Assembly (NCBI GenBank): GCA_017303635.1
Contig: JAFLCG010000009.1
Span: 186,001-250,000 of the forward strand
Source of the DNA: Anaerolineae bacterium
GTDB taxonomy: Bacteria; Chloroflexota; Anaerolineae; Aggregatilineales; Phototrophicaceae
DNA length: 64,000 bases
Direction: 5' to 3'
Positions 31,655 through 40,970 of the stretch are shown piece by piece. Position numbers and translations under genes: made by a program. The number at the start of each line of letters is the position of its first letter. The stretch's first letter is position 1. The notes under the pieces were generated by a model. That model had not been told where the DNA came from. It worked only from the letters and a program-made list of their open reading frames with translations, and made no database searches.

Positions 31655-32223
31655 CACAAAACGGCAAACAAACGCTCTCCGCGCTGGTCGAAAACAAACC
31701 AGGTGTCCTGAACCGCGTGGTCAGTATGCTCCGGCGGCGCAATTTCAATGTCGATAGCCTGACGGTTGGGCGTACTGCCAACCCGTTTGTATCACGCATG
31801 ACCATCGTGGTTGACCAAACGCGGGGCAGCGGCAAACGCATTGCTTCCAACCTGTTCAAGTTAGTCAATGTGATTGATGTGAAAGTCATCTCTGATGAAC
31901 TGCATGTCAGCCGTGACCTGGCCCTCATCAAAGTGCGGAGCGATGATGCTGAATCCCGCAACGCCCTGACCCTGATCTGCGAACGCTTCCCGGCCCGCAT
32001 CATTGATATTGGCCCAGCAGTCGCGATTGTGGAGATCACTGCACAGGAAGATATCGTCGAGGCCATGATTAAGGAACTGGAACCGATTGGCATTGTTGAG
32101 ATGGTTCGGACTGGCGTTGTCGCCATGGGCCGCGGCGTCCGCATTATGGAGGCCGACGACTACCGTCCTGCCGTTGAAGCGATCAAGGAAGACAGTGGCA
32201 GCTATCAGGTGTACGGTGTCTAA
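31651..32223 (+). CDS. ilvN: Acetolactate synthase, regulatory subunit
   Basis: 190 residues, matching the long IlvN/IlvH type. The N-terminal ACT domain (LSALVENKPGVLNRVVSMLRRRNFNVDSLTVGRT) binds valine for feedback control. The C-terminal half (about 80-165) resembles the ALS_ss_C domain (LIKVRSDDAESRNALTLICERFPARIIDI). Forms a complex with IlvB. The gap after it (32224-32368) holds a hairpin (ACGACG/CGTCGT) and the Leu-rich upstream ORF of leuA. Confidence 0.96.
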   Translation: MTQNGKQTLSALVENKPGVLNRVVSMLRRRNFNVDSLTVGRTANPFVSRMTIVVDQTRGSGKRIASNLFKLVNVIDVKVISDELHVSRDLALIKVRSDDAESRNALTLICERFPARIIDIGPAVAIVEITAQEDIVEAMIKELEPIGIVEMVRTGVVAMGRGVRIMEADDYRPAVEAIKEDSGSYQVYGV

Positions 32224-32292
32224 GCCCACGTAATGAAAGGTAGTCTGAGATGAATGACGACGATGGCGTCGTAGCGGAAAGGGGGTGATCGC

Positions 32293-32391
32293 ATGTCCGA
32301 AGATGGCCTTGCTGACCTTAAGCCTTTGCCTGATTTGACACTCGATCTGTTGAAAGGATCACCCTGCCATGACGACTCCGACCATGATTGA
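32293..32391 (+). CDS. Leu-rich upstream ORF overlapping leuA (candidate leader peptide)
   Basis: 32 codons from ATG 32293, preceded by a near-consensus ribosome site AAAGGGGGTG. It ends at TGA 32389-32391, 20 bases inside leuA in another frame. Seven of residues 6-20 are Leu (for example LADLKPLPDLTLDLL), with other codons mixed. Its ribosome site is stronger than that of leuA, and leuA's own site (AAAGGA, 32353-32358) lies within this ORF. Ribosomes slowed at Leu codons could therefore alter leuA initiation. No terminator lies between it and leuA. Coding status is uncertain. Confidence 0.45.
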   Translation: MSEDGLADLKPLPDLTLDLLKGSPCHDDSDHD

Positions 32392-34000
32392 CCCAAATCG
32401 CGTCTTTATCTTTGACACGACCCTGCGCGATGGTGAACAGAGCCCCGGTTGCACCATGACCAGCGCCGAAAAACTGGAAGTGGCGCGGCAACTGGCTCGC
32501 CTGGGTGTAGACATCATCGAGGCGGGCTTTCCAGCAGCCTCACCCGACGATCTGGCTGCGGTACAGCGTATCGCCCGCGAAATCGGCACCGCAGATGGCC
32601 CGACCATCTGCGGTCTTTCCCGCGCTCGCGAAAAGGATATCCTGACTTGCTGGGAAGGCGTGAAGGATGCTGCCAAACCGCGCATCCATACCTTCCTCGG
32701 CATGTCAGATATTCATATGAAGTACATCAACAACATCACACGGGAAGAAGGCCTCAAGATCGTCCGGGACGCCGTTAAACTGGCGAGCAGTCTCTCCCCC
32801 GATGTGGAGTTCAGCCCGATGGATGCCGGGCGTGCGGACATCCGTTACGTGATTGAAGCCTGTGCTACCGCTATCGAAGCTGGAGCGCGGACTCTCAACA
32901 TCCCGGATACGGTTGGTTATGTGACCCCCGAAGAATGGGGGGACTTCATCGGTCAATTGATCGCAGAGACACCCGGTGGTGGAGTCGGCAGTGGTGTAAT
33001 CTGGTCAGTACACTGCCATAATGACTTGGGGCTAGCGACTGCCAACACGCTCGCCGGAGTCTTGGCCGGGGCACGACAGGCCGAAGTCACCATCAACGGT
33101 ATTGGTGAGCGCGCCGGTAATACCAGCCTGGAAGAAGTGGTCATGGCGATCCACACACGCGGCAAAATCTACGGATTGACGACCGGTATCAACACCCGAG
33201 AGATCGTCAAAACCAGCCGTATGGTCAGCAATTACACCGGCATGTCCGTCCAACCGAACAAGGCGATTGTAGGCGCCAATGCCTTCTCACACGAAGCCGG
33301 TATTCATCAGGACGGGATGCTCAAACACGCCAGCACTTTCGAGATCATGACCCCGGACACGGTCGGCTGGACTCAGAGCAAACTCGTGCTCGGCAAGCAT
33401 AGCGGTCGCCATGCCCTGCGTGAACGCCTGAAAGAAATGGGGCACATGCTGGAAGGTGATGCTCTCAATCAGGTCTTCGCTCGCTTCAAGGACCTGGCCG
33501 ATGCGAAGAAAACCGTCACCGATGCTGATCTGGAAGCCCTGCTAACGGATGAATTTGAAGGGCCGGAAGAAATCTTCAGCCTCGTGGATATTCAAGTGAC
33601 GTGTGGTACGATGGGACTGCCAACGGCCACCATCAAAATGAAGAACGCAGCAGGCGAAGAAGTGATCGAGGCAGCAGTAGGCAGCGGTCCGGTGGATGCC
33701 AGCTTCCGCGCCCTCGACCGGGTCGTACAGGCACCCAATAACCTCGTCGAGTACAGTGTTCACAGCATTACCGAAGGTATTGACGCGATGGGCGAAGTAA
33801 CCGTCCGCATAGCAACTGTCGAAGGCGAGCGACGTACTTACGGCGGTTATGGCGCGGATGATGACATTATCGTTGCCAGCGTCAAGGCTTATCTGGCAGC
33901 ACTCAACCGAATGGTAGCCGCCATGGGACTTGCCGGACATCAGCCTGAAGGTGATGCAGCTAGTGTAGGTATCGCGCCGACAGCCTCCCCCACTGCCTAA
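32369..34000 (+). CDS. leuA: 2-isopropylmalate synthase
   Basis: 543 residues. Condenses acetyl-CoA with 2-ketoisovalerate, the committed step to leucine. HMGL-like barrel motifs: FIFDTTLRDGEQSPGCTM (metal Asp), IIEAGFPAASPDDL, HCHNDLGLATANTLAGVLAGARQAEVTINGIGERAGN and the C-terminal LeuA regulatory dimer domain (about 395-515), where leucine binds. A second in-frame ATG lies 15 bases downstream. Its start is embedded in the Leu-rich upstream ORF. Confidence 0.97.
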   Translation: MTTPTMIDPNRVFIFDTTLRDGEQSPGCTMTSAEKLEVARQLARLGVDIIEAGFPAASPDDLAAVQRIAREIGTADGPTICGLSRAREKDILTCWEGVKDAAKPRIHTFLGMSDIHMKYINNITREEGLKIVRDAVKLASSLSPDVEFSPMDAGRADIRYVIEACATAIEAGARTLNIPDTVGYVTPEEWGDFIGQLIAETPGGGVGSGVIWSVHCHNDLGLATANTLAGVLAGARQAEVTINGIGERAGNTSLEEVVMAIHTRGKIYGLTTGINTREIVKTSRMVSNYTGMSVQPNKAIVGANAFSHEAGIHQDGMLKHASTFEIMTPDTVGWTQSKLVLGKHSGRHALRERLKEMGHMLEGDALNQVFARFKDLADAKKTVTDADLEALLTDEFEGPEEIFSLVDIQVTCGTMGLPTATIKMKNAAGEEVIEAAVGSGPVDASFRALDRVVQAPNNLVEYSVHSITEGIDAMGEVTVRIATVEGERRTYGGYGADDDIIVASVKAYLAALNRMVAAMGLAGHQPEGDAASVGIAPTASPTA

Positions 34001-34036
34001 AGTGGCTGGCATTTCGGCTGTATTAACTCTAACGGA

Positions 34037-35485
34037 ATGGATTGTATGACTTCTAACGAGAACGGACACCCACGAACCCTGTTTGAAAAAGTCTGGGAAA
34101 ATCATCTGGTCAAGCCGCAGACACCAGATACCCCGGCAGTACTCTATATTGATCTGCATCTGGTCCATGAAGTGACTTCACCGCAAGCCTTCACCCAGTT
34201 GCGAGAGCAGAATCTGAAAGTACGCCGCCCGGACCGCACCATGGCTACCATGGATCATAGTACGCCGACCACCCCTAAGAATTCGCTAGGCATCATCCCG
34301 GTGACGGATTCAATGGCGGCAGCACAACTGGATGTGATGCGGAAGAATTGCGCGGACTTCGGTATACCCCTCTACGACCTAGGCACTGAGAACCAAGGTA
34401 TCGTCCACGTCATTGGGCCCGAACAAGGGCTGACGCAACCGGGTATGACCATCGTCTGTGGTGATAGTCATACCAGCACGCATGGGGCCTTTGGTGCTTT
34501 GGCCTTTGGCATCGGTACCAGTGAAGTAGCCCATGTGTTGGCAACCCAGTGCTTGCTGCAAAGCCGCCCGAAAACCATGGCTGTTCGCGTCGACGGTCGG
34601 CTCAATCAGGCCGTTACTGCGAAGGATATCATTCTGGCGATCATCGCCCAGATCGGGGTTGGTGGTGGTACCGGCTACGTCTTTGAGTATATGGGAGAGG
34701 CCATCCGCGCTCTGAGCATGGAGGGCCGCATGACCATCTGTAATATGTCTATCGAAGGTGGGGCGCGCGCTGGTATGGTTGCACCCGATGAGACTACTTT
34801 CCAGTATGTGGCGGGCAAACCCTATGCCCCTAAGGGTGCGGAGTGGGATCGGGCCGTCGCTGGATGGCGCAAGCTGCCGACAGATGATGGAGCAACCTTC
34901 GACCATGAAATCGTGCTGGATGCAGATAAACTGACACCGATGATTACCTATGGCACAAACCCCGGTATGGGGATGCCCATCAACAGCTATGTCCCCGATC
35001 CGGACAAGCTGAGTGATGTCAGCCAAAAAGTTGCACTGGATAAAGCCCTGACGTACATGGGCCTGCAACCAGGTCAAAAACTGGTTGGGCAACCGGTCGA
35101 TGTCGTGTTCGTCGGTAGCTGTACCAACTCCCGAATCACCGATCTGCGCGAAGCTGCTCGCTTCATTGAGGGCCGGAAAGTCGCCTCAAACGTGCGCATG
35201 ATGGTGGTGCCAGGTTCGCAGCAGGTCAAGCGGCAAGCTGAAGCCGAAGGACTGGATAAAGTCTTCAAGGAAGCCGGGGCCGAATGGCGCGAGGCGGGCT
35301 GCTCCATGTGCATCGCTATGAACGGCGATCAACTCCAACCTGGTCAATATGCCGTCAGCACCAGCAACCGCAATTTTGAAGGGCGTCAGGGCAAAGGTGG
35401 ACGCACCTTCCTCGCCAGCCCCCTGACTGCGGTCGCTTCGGCAATCAACGGCGTGGTGACAGATCCCAGGGAGATGACAAACTAA
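34037..35485 (+). CDS. leuC: 3-isopropylmalate dehydratase, large subunit
   Basis: 482 residues from ATG 34037. ATG 34046 (TSNENGHPRTLFEKVWENH) is an equally plausible start, with GGA 10 bases upstream. Aconitase-family enzyme isomerising 2- to 3-isopropylmalate. Fe-S ligands are Cys in VFVGSCTNSRI and the CSMC pair in EAGCSMCIAMN. The substrate blocks are VCGDSHTSTHGAFGALAFGIGTSEV and GGARAGMVAPDETTF. The leuD start overlaps its stop by one base (TAATG). Confidence 0.97.
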   Translation: MDCMTSNENGHPRTLFEKVWENHLVKPQTPDTPAVLYIDLHLVHEVTSPQAFTQLREQNLKVRRPDRTMATMDHSTPTTPKNSLGIIPVTDSMAAAQLDVMRKNCADFGIPLYDLGTENQGIVHVIGPEQGLTQPGMTIVCGDSHTSTHGAFGALAFGIGTSEVAHVLATQCLLQSRPKTMAVRVDGRLNQAVTAKDIILAIIAQIGVGGGTGYVFEYMGEAIRALSMEGRMTICNMSIEGGARAGMVAPDETTFQYVAGKPYAPKGAEWDRAVAGWRKLPTDDGATFDHEIVLDADKLTPMITYGTNPGMGMPINSYVPDPDKLSDVSQKVALDKALTYMGLQPGQKLVGQPVDVVFVGSCTNSRITDLREAARFIEGRKVASNVRMMVVPGSQQVKRQAEAEGLDKVFKEAGAEWREAGCSMCIAMNGDQLQPGQYAVSTSNRNFEGRQGKGGRTFLASPLTAVASAINGVVTDPREMTN

Positions 35486-36096
35486 TGGAACCCGTACGCA
35501 AATTCAGCGGGCGTTTGGCTCCGCTGCCCATCAATGACATCGATACTGATCAGATTATCCCAGCTCGTTACCTGAAGGTGACGGATAAGAATGGCCTCGG
35601 CCAAGCCTGCTTTTCGGACTGGCGCTACAACGCGGATGGCTCGCCCAAGGCAGATTTCATCCTCAACAAGCCGGAATATCAGGGCACTTCAGTATTAATC
35701 GGTGGGCACAACTTCGGCTGCGGCAGCTCACGCGAACATGCTCCCTGGGCATTAATGGGTGCTGGTTTCAAAGCGGTCATCAGCACTTACTTTGCAGACA
35801 TTTTCCGCAACAACTCGCTCAAGAATGGGTTACTGCCGGTCGTTGTCGATGAAGAAACGCACCGCCAGCTCATTAGTCTGGCGGAAGAAGACCCGACGAC
35901 TGAGGTCGTTGTCGATCTGGAAAGCCAAACTGTAACACTACCCGATGGCCGTGCAGTCAACTTCCCGGTGGATGCTTTTTCGCGCTACTGCCTGCTAAAC
36001 GGAGTCGATCAGCTCGGCTTCCTGATGGGCCTGGATGAACAAATCGAAAAGTACGAAGCAGGTAATCCGGCTCGCGTACAAACTGTATTCAGTTAA
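35485..36096 (+). CDS. leuD: 3-isopropylmalate dehydratase, small subunit
   Basis: 203 residues, normal. Swivelling domain that completes the LeuC active site. Signature INDIDTDQIIPARYLKVTDKNGLGQACFSDWRY at the N-terminus and GHNFGCGSSREHAPWAL, whose Ser-Arg contact substrate. Translation is coupled to leuC by a 1-base overlap. Confidence 0.97.
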   Translation: MEPVRKFSGRLAPLPINDIDTDQIIPARYLKVTDKNGLGQACFSDWRYNADGSPKADFILNKPEYQGTSVLIGGHNFGCGSSREHAPWALMGAGFKAVISTYFADIFRNNSLKNGLLPVVVDEETHRQLISLAEEDPTTEVVVDLESQTVTLPDGRAVNFPVDAFSRYCLLNGVDQLGFLMGLDEQIEKYEAGNPARVQTVFS

Positions 36097-36117
36097 CGTT
36101 GCAGGAGGCGGACGCGC

Positions 36118-37719
36118 ATGACAATCGCCATCTATGATACGACGTTGCGCGATGGCACCCAGCGAGAGGGCATCTCGCTCTCGGTGGCCGATAAACTCAA
36201 AATCACTCGGTTACTGGATCAATTTGGCGTAGCCTATATCGAAGGGGGTTGGCCCGGTTCCAACCCCAAAGATGCAGCTTTCTTCGAGGAAGCCCAGGGC
36301 CTGGAACTGAAGCACGCCCGAATCGCCGCATTCGGTTCCACCTGCCGCAAGAACAGCGACCCGACAACGGACCCTAACATCATTGCGTTGGTCGAAGCCA
36401 ATACCCCGGTAGTGACCGTTGTCGGCAAGACTTCGATGCTGCATGTAACCGATGTGCTGCAAACCACGCCAGAAGAAAATCTACGGATGATTCGTGAGAG
36501 CCTGGCGTATCTCAAGAGTCTGGGCAAAGAAGTGATCTACGACGCCGAGCATTTCTTTGATGGCACCAAGCTCGATTACGAGTATGCGCTGGATACGATC
36601 GCAGCAGCGGTCGAAGGTGGAGCCGATACCGTTGTCCTGTGCGATACGAACGGTGGCTCGCTGCCGTGGGAAGTAGAGCAATATGTCACCTCCATTCGTG
36701 AAACATTCCCAAACGTGAAGATTGGTATCCACACGCACAATGATGGTGAACTGGCAGTCGCCAATTCGCTGGCTGCTGTACGAGCGGGAGCTATCCACAT
36801 TCAGGGGACCATCAATGGCTATGGCGAACGCTGCGGAAATGCCAATCTGGTCAGCATCATCCCTGATCTTGAACTAAAGATGGGGATTGAATGTCTGCCA
36901 GAGCGCGATCAGCTTCGGCACCTGACGAGCCTTTCGCGGACAGTCGCCGAAATTGCTAATCTCGCGCCTGATAATCACCTTGCTTATGTGGGTAAGAGTG
37001 CCTTTGCCCATAAAGGTGGCATCCATGTGGCGGCCATCCGCCGCAACGTGGATAGCTACCAGCATATCGACCCTGCACGAGTCGGCAATGAAATGCGCGT
37101 CCTGGTGTCTGATCTCTCTGGTCAAGGCAATCTGCTTAGTAAAGCGGAAGAACTCGGTCTGGATGTGAGCAAGAAAGAAGCCCTAGAAGTACTCGAACAG
37201 ATCAAGCGACTAGAAAATGAGGGCTACGTCTTTGAAGGTGCAGAAGCATCGGTTGCCGTCCGTTTGCATCGGGCTAAACCTGGCTACCGCCCCATCTTCA
37301 CGCTGATCGATTTCACGGTAATGGTTTCCGCACATGATGACTATGAGCACTCACAGGCGCAGGCGATGGTCAAAGTGGATATTGATGGCGACATCATCCA
37401 TACCGCTGCCGATGGTAATGGCCCGGTCAATGCGCTCGATCTGGCGCTGCGGAAAGCACTGCTGCCCCGTTACCCGCAGGTGGCGGATTTCCAACTGGCA
37501 GACTACAAGGTCCGTATCCCAGATAGCAATAATGGCACGGCTGCCCGCACCCGCGTCCTGATTGATACAACCAGTAACAGTGAACGCTGGAGTACAGTCG
37601 GCGCTGGAACCAACATCATTCAAGCGAGTTGGTTCGCACTGGTAGATAGCGTAGAATATGGCCTTTCGCTGGCAGGGCGCTCGGTAGAAGAACCCGCAAT
37701 CAGCGCTTCGGCAGATTAG
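36118..37719 (+). CDS. cimA: (R)-citramalate synthase
   Basis: 533 residues. Condenses pyruvate and acetyl-CoA to citramalate, giving 2-ketobutyrate through LeuC/LeuD/LeuB and so isoleucine without threonine deaminase. The barrel begins IAIYDTTLRDGTQREGISLSV, the CimA form, where LeuA has DGEQSPG. It continues YIEGGWPGSNPKDAAFF, GIHTHNDGELAVANSLAAVRAGAIHIQGTINGYGERCGN, and a C-terminal regulatory domain (about 400-520). GCAGGAGG precedes ATG. Its place between leuD and leuB fits the shared enzymes. Confidence 0.95.
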   Translation: MTIAIYDTTLRDGTQREGISLSVADKLKITRLLDQFGVAYIEGGWPGSNPKDAAFFEEAQGLELKHARIAAFGSTCRKNSDPTTDPNIIALVEANTPVVTVVGKTSMLHVTDVLQTTPEENLRMIRESLAYLKSLGKEVIYDAEHFFDGTKLDYEYALDTIAAAVEGGADTVVLCDTNGGSLPWEVEQYVTSIRETFPNVKIGIHTHNDGELAVANSLAAVRAGAIHIQGTINGYGERCGNANLVSIIPDLELKMGIECLPERDQLRHLTSLSRTVAEIANLAPDNHLAYVGKSAFAHKGGIHVAAIRRNVDSYQHIDPARVGNEMRVLVSDLSGQGNLLSKAEELGLDVSKKEALEVLEQIKRLENEGYVFEGAEASVAVRLHRAKPGYRPIFTLIDFTVMVSAHDDYEHSQAQAMVKVDIDGDIIHTAADGNGPVNALDLALRKALLPRYPQVADFQLADYKVRIPDSNNGTAARTRVLIDTTSNSERWSTVGAGTNIIQASWFALVDSVEYGLSLAGRSVEEPAISASAD

Positions 37720-37772
37720 AGCTTAGCGGAATGTAGGTGTGACTTACTTGGTCACCCTTACTGATATTCGTT

Positions 37773-37802
37773 ACGGGCTGGCAACTGAGCGGCCCGTTTT
37801 TT
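37773..37802 (+). terminator. Intercistronic terminator before leuB
   Basis: Stem ACGGGC/GCCCGT with a 13-base loop is followed by TTTTTT (37797-37802). A 5-bp hairpin GTGAC/GTCAC lies upstream (37739-37756). It should reduce leuB transcription relative to cimA unless bypassed. A GTG-initiated 27-codon frame (37739-37822) runs through it and overlaps the leuB ATG as ATGA. Confidence 0.75.
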
Positions 37803-37818
37803 GTGAGGAAGAACTGAG

Positions 37819-38883
37819 ATGAAAGCAACTATTTGTGTCCTACCTGGTGATGGGATTGGGCCAGAAGTCACATCCAAAGCGGTAGCGGTACTTTCCAAAG
37901 TAGCCAGTAAGTTCGGCCATGATTTCACGTTTAATGAAGCCCTGATGGGCGGCATCGCCATTGACAAGACCGGCACCTCCCTGCCTGCGGAAAGTCTCAA
38001 GACAGCAGAGCAATCCGATGCAATTTTGCTCGGGGCAGTCGGTGGACCCAAGTGGTCAGACCCCACTGCCAGTGTCCGTCCAGAACAGGGTTTATTGCAA
38101 ATCCGTAAACACTTTGACCTTTTTGCCAATCTGCGTCCAGTCAAGGCCTACCCGGCGCTGGCACAACACACCCCGCTGCGCCCTGATCTGCTGGACAATG
38201 TCGACATGCTGTTCGTCCGTGAGCTGACTGGCGGAATTTACTTCGGCCCCCGTCAAGAACAGGGAGATGGAGATAGCGCCTATGACACAGAACTCTATAC
38301 TGTTCCAGAAGTTGAACGCGTAGCACATGTGGCATTCCGCGCAGCCCAATCCCGTCGCAATAAAGTGACCTCGGTTGATAAAGCCAATGTCATGGCAGCC
38401 TATCGTCTATGGCGGAGGACAGTGGTCAAAGTACATGAAGATTACAGTGATGTCGAGCTCGATCATGTGCTGGTCGATGCGTGTACCATGTATCTAATGA
38501 CACGCCCTGCCAGCTTTGATGTTATCGTCGCCAGCAATATTTTTGGTGATATTCTGAGCGATGAAGCTTCGGTACTGGCAGGATCGTTGGGAATGCTGCC
38601 ATCAGCATCATTGGGTTCAGGGACCATGGGCTTATATGAACCAATACACGGTTCAGCGCCGGATATTGCAGGTCAAGGAAAAGCTAACCCAACCGGCACA
38701 ATTCTCAGTGCCGCTATGCTGCTGCGCTACAGCCTGGGACTAGAAGCCGAAGCCAAGGTAGTCGAAGCCGCGGTCGAAAAGACGCTGGCTGCAGGTGCAC
38801 GGACAGCCGATATTGCGCCACGTGGCGGCAGCTTTATCAGCACGAATGAATATGCTGATCAGGTGCTTTCGGCAATCGAATAA
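37819..38883 (+). CDS. leuB: 3-isopropylmalate dehydrogenase
   Basis: 354 residues. Oxidatively decarboxylates 3-isopropylmalate with NAD+, and the citramalate-derived analogue in the isoleucine branch. Features: VLPGDGIGPEVTSKAV, the substrate-binding Arg block VRPEQGLLQIRKHFDLFANLRPVKAY, LTGGIYFGPR, and the signature DVIVASNIFGDILSDEASVLAGSLGMLPSAS. GAGGAA precedes ATG. Last gene of the cluster; it converges with the Clp-N/kinase gene 2 bases away. Confidence 0.97.
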   Translation: MKATICVLPGDGIGPEVTSKAVAVLSKVASKFGHDFTFNEALMGGIAIDKTGTSLPAESLKTAEQSDAILLGAVGGPKWSDPTASVRPEQGLLQIRKHFDLFANLRPVKAYPALAQHTPLRPDLLDNVDMLFVRELTGGIYFGPRQEQGDGDSAYDTELYTVPEVERVAHVAFRAAQSRRNKVTSVDKANVMAAYRLWRRTVVKVHEDYSDVELDHVLVDACTMYLMTRPASFDVIVASNIFGDILSDEASVLAGSLGMLPSASLGSGTMGLYEPIHGSAPDIAGQGKANPTGTILSAAMLLRYSLGLEAEAKVVEAAVEKTLAAGARTADIAPRGGSFISTNEYADQVLSAIE

Positions 38884-38885
38884 CC

Positions 38886-40967
38886 TTACCGCCCTCCCGG
38901 TGGGATCTCTCCAGTACCGCTATCGGCGTCTCCTGATAGCGGTAGTCGGGGTGGTGGCAAATAGATCACCCCATCATCAACCGGCGGCGGACTGGCTGGT
39001 AACGGCTCTGCTTCAGCCCCTTCCGCCGGAATTGACACCGGTATTTGAAAAACTTCAGTCATGTCAGCGGGCAGTGTTTCCTGAATACTTGCCCGCTGAT
39101 TGAGTTCCATCAACATTAGGCCGGAAAGCAAGAACATCAGACGACGACCACCGAGGGACATTCCCGGAAAGGTGATCGCGCGCAGCGCACACATGCCCAA
39201 CGCAATCTGATATTCCATCAGATCACCAGGGTCAGTCAGGCATTCATTGACAATTTCCCGCAGGCTGGAGATAGCTGACATACCAATAAATACATCGGTT
39301 TTCATCCCAGTGACCGGCATCTGCGCGGTCATGGCCGCCAGATAGACCAGCACCTGTCGGGCATTCTGCCACGTATTGCCCACCTGGGGCATGATGACAT
39401 CCCCCAGAAGGCTCACCTCGAGCGTTGCCCAATCGAATAAGGTATGCCCATCTCGAGTAGCGGAGAAGTCGATCAGCCAGGGCTGCTCTTTGGGCCCAAT
39501 AACAATATTCCCCAGATGTAGATCACCATGAATGCGGCTGAACGAACCATTGACGGTGCGGTCAAGTAACTCACCATAATGAACCAACGGATTTGGAATC
39601 TGGAGCATATCCAACGGAATCCAACGGGCGCGGGGACTGAAGTCTGGTTCCAGTTGTTCCAGGGATTCCGTCAATAAATCGTCACGGGTTTTGACCACCT
39701 GCCCGATAACCCGTTCGATCGCATATCCTCGGCTGAAATTCATCCCTGAATGATCGACGCCGCGCAGGTCAAGCTTATAGGCCCGTTTTTCAGCTTCGCT
39801 GCCAGTGCCAGCAGCCAGACGCACCACATCTGCTTCCATATTCACCCGCTGCACCACGAAATTCTCCAGAGCGACGTAGTCGCCAGGTCGTAATTCCCGC
39901 AGCTTGAGCTTGAGTTTAGCCCGGTTGACCGGATTGCGAATCAGATGAACATTCGGTGTAGGCTGGTCGGGCGGAATATAATCCAGAGTCAACATAGGCG
40001 GCAGCAACCAGTCATATTCCTTCCAGACCGGAAAGGTGAATGCGCGTTTTTGCTGCCACCAGGTTCGGTTAAATTCTGAATAAAGTTGCTCACGGATCAA
40101 CCGGCTCAACCCGGCAGCACCAAGTTCACTCACCCGATTACGCAAGTCTTGTGGAATTCCATCCACCCCCTGCGAAACCAAGGTGTACTTGATACCGGCA
40201 AGCGGCGTTCCATCAGGCGTAGTTGGAGGATCTTCCAAACGAGCAGTTTGTAATGGCAAAGCCGCCTTGACATAGGTCTGATAGCGATTGTATTCATCGA
40301 GAATACTATCGGTGTGGTCGATTTTGACCACGATCGGGGCATCCTCACCCCCTTCAGGTCGAATAGGGGTAACCACCAGTACCAGGGCGCTGCTAAAGCC
40401 AGTGAGACGACGCTCAACGCGGATAGCGCTGTGATCAGGAAACATTCGCCGCAGCATGAACTGCTGCTCGCGATGGAGGGGCTGTCCGCTGTTAAATTCG
40501 GCACTTTGAATGATGGCAATATCAGGTGGAAGCGCCTCATTCATAGTTTCATGATTGAGGACTATCTGTGCCAACTTATCAAGGTCAACACCCATTTTGC
40601 TCATCACACGAGCCGGAAGATTATCTCGCTCGGTCAATATTGCGTAGAGCAACTCCCGCTCAGTGACTTCCTTCAGGTCACCATCCAAGGCTACATCACG
40701 CGCAATATCCAACACAATCTCAGTGCGGGGTGTATCCGGCACCCCTACCCACAACCGTTGAGCTGCCGGTTTGCCCATTCGCTTGCGGACAGCCTCCACT
40801 AGTTGCTGAGTCTTGATACCCTGAGCTTCAAAAGTCGTAGCTGCAATTCCACCCTGGATCTGCAGGAGTGCAAGAAAGAGATGCTCAACGCCCACATAGT
40901 AATGACGCAGTTGGATAGCGCTTTGCCGAGCATAAATTTGAATATCCCGCAGAAGAATAGCCGACAT
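38886..40967 (-). CDS. Clp-N domain fused to an APH-like kinase domain
   Basis: 693 residues. Residues 1-145 form a double Clp-N (ClpR) repeat: ARQSAIQLRHYYVGVEHLFLALLQ and VTERELLYAILTERDNLPARVM. Residues about 170-610 form a protein-kinase/aminoglycoside-phosphotransferase-like fold. APIVVKIDHTDSILDEYNRY suggests the ATP-Lys strand, RIHGDLHLGNIVIG the catalytic loop and WLIDFSATRDGHTLFDWATLE the DFx metal motif. It recalls the APH-like 'ternary complex associated' domains described in NTP-dependent conflict systems (from memory, unverified). The C-terminus is Pro-rich. No Clp ATPase module is present. It follows the FHA gene by 3 bases, suggesting phospho-signalling. Substrate unknown. Confidence 0.75.
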   Translation of the reverse strand: MSAILLRDIQIYARQSAIQLRHYYVGVEHLFLALLQIQGGIAATTFEAQGIKTQQLVEAVRKRMGKPAAQRLWVGVPDTPRTEIVLDIARDVALDGDLKEVTERELLYAILTERDNLPARVMSKMGVDLDKLAQIVLNHETMNEALPPDIAIIQSAEFNSGQPLHREQQFMLRRMFPDHSAIRVERRLTGFSSALVLVVTPIRPEGGEDAPIVVKIDHTDSILDEYNRYQTYVKAALPLQTARLEDPPTTPDGTPLAGIKYTLVSQGVDGIPQDLRNRVSELGAAGLSRLIREQLYSEFNRTWWQQKRAFTFPVWKEYDWLLPPMLTLDYIPPDQPTPNVHLIRNPVNRAKLKLKLRELRPGDYVALENFVVQRVNMEADVVRLAAGTGSEAEKRAYKLDLRGVDHSGMNFSRGYAIERVIGQVVKTRDDLLTESLEQLEPDFSPRARWIPLDMLQIPNPLVHYGELLDRTVNGSFSRIHGDLHLGNIVIGPKEQPWLIDFSATRDGHTLFDWATLEVSLLGDVIMPQVGNTWQNARQVLVYLAAMTAQMPVTGMKTDVFIGMSAISSLREIVNECLTDPGDLMEYQIALGMCALRAITFPGMSLGGRRLMFLLSGLMLMELNQRASIQETLPADMTEVFQIPVSIPAEGAEAEPLPASPPPVDDGVIYLPPPRLPLSGDADSGTGEIPPGGR

Positions 40968-40970
40968 AAT

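Noticed and set aside
38886..40967. ClpA/ClpC ATPase
   Set aside because: Only the Clp-N repeats are present. There is no Walker A/B AAA+ module; the remainder has APH/kinase motifs.
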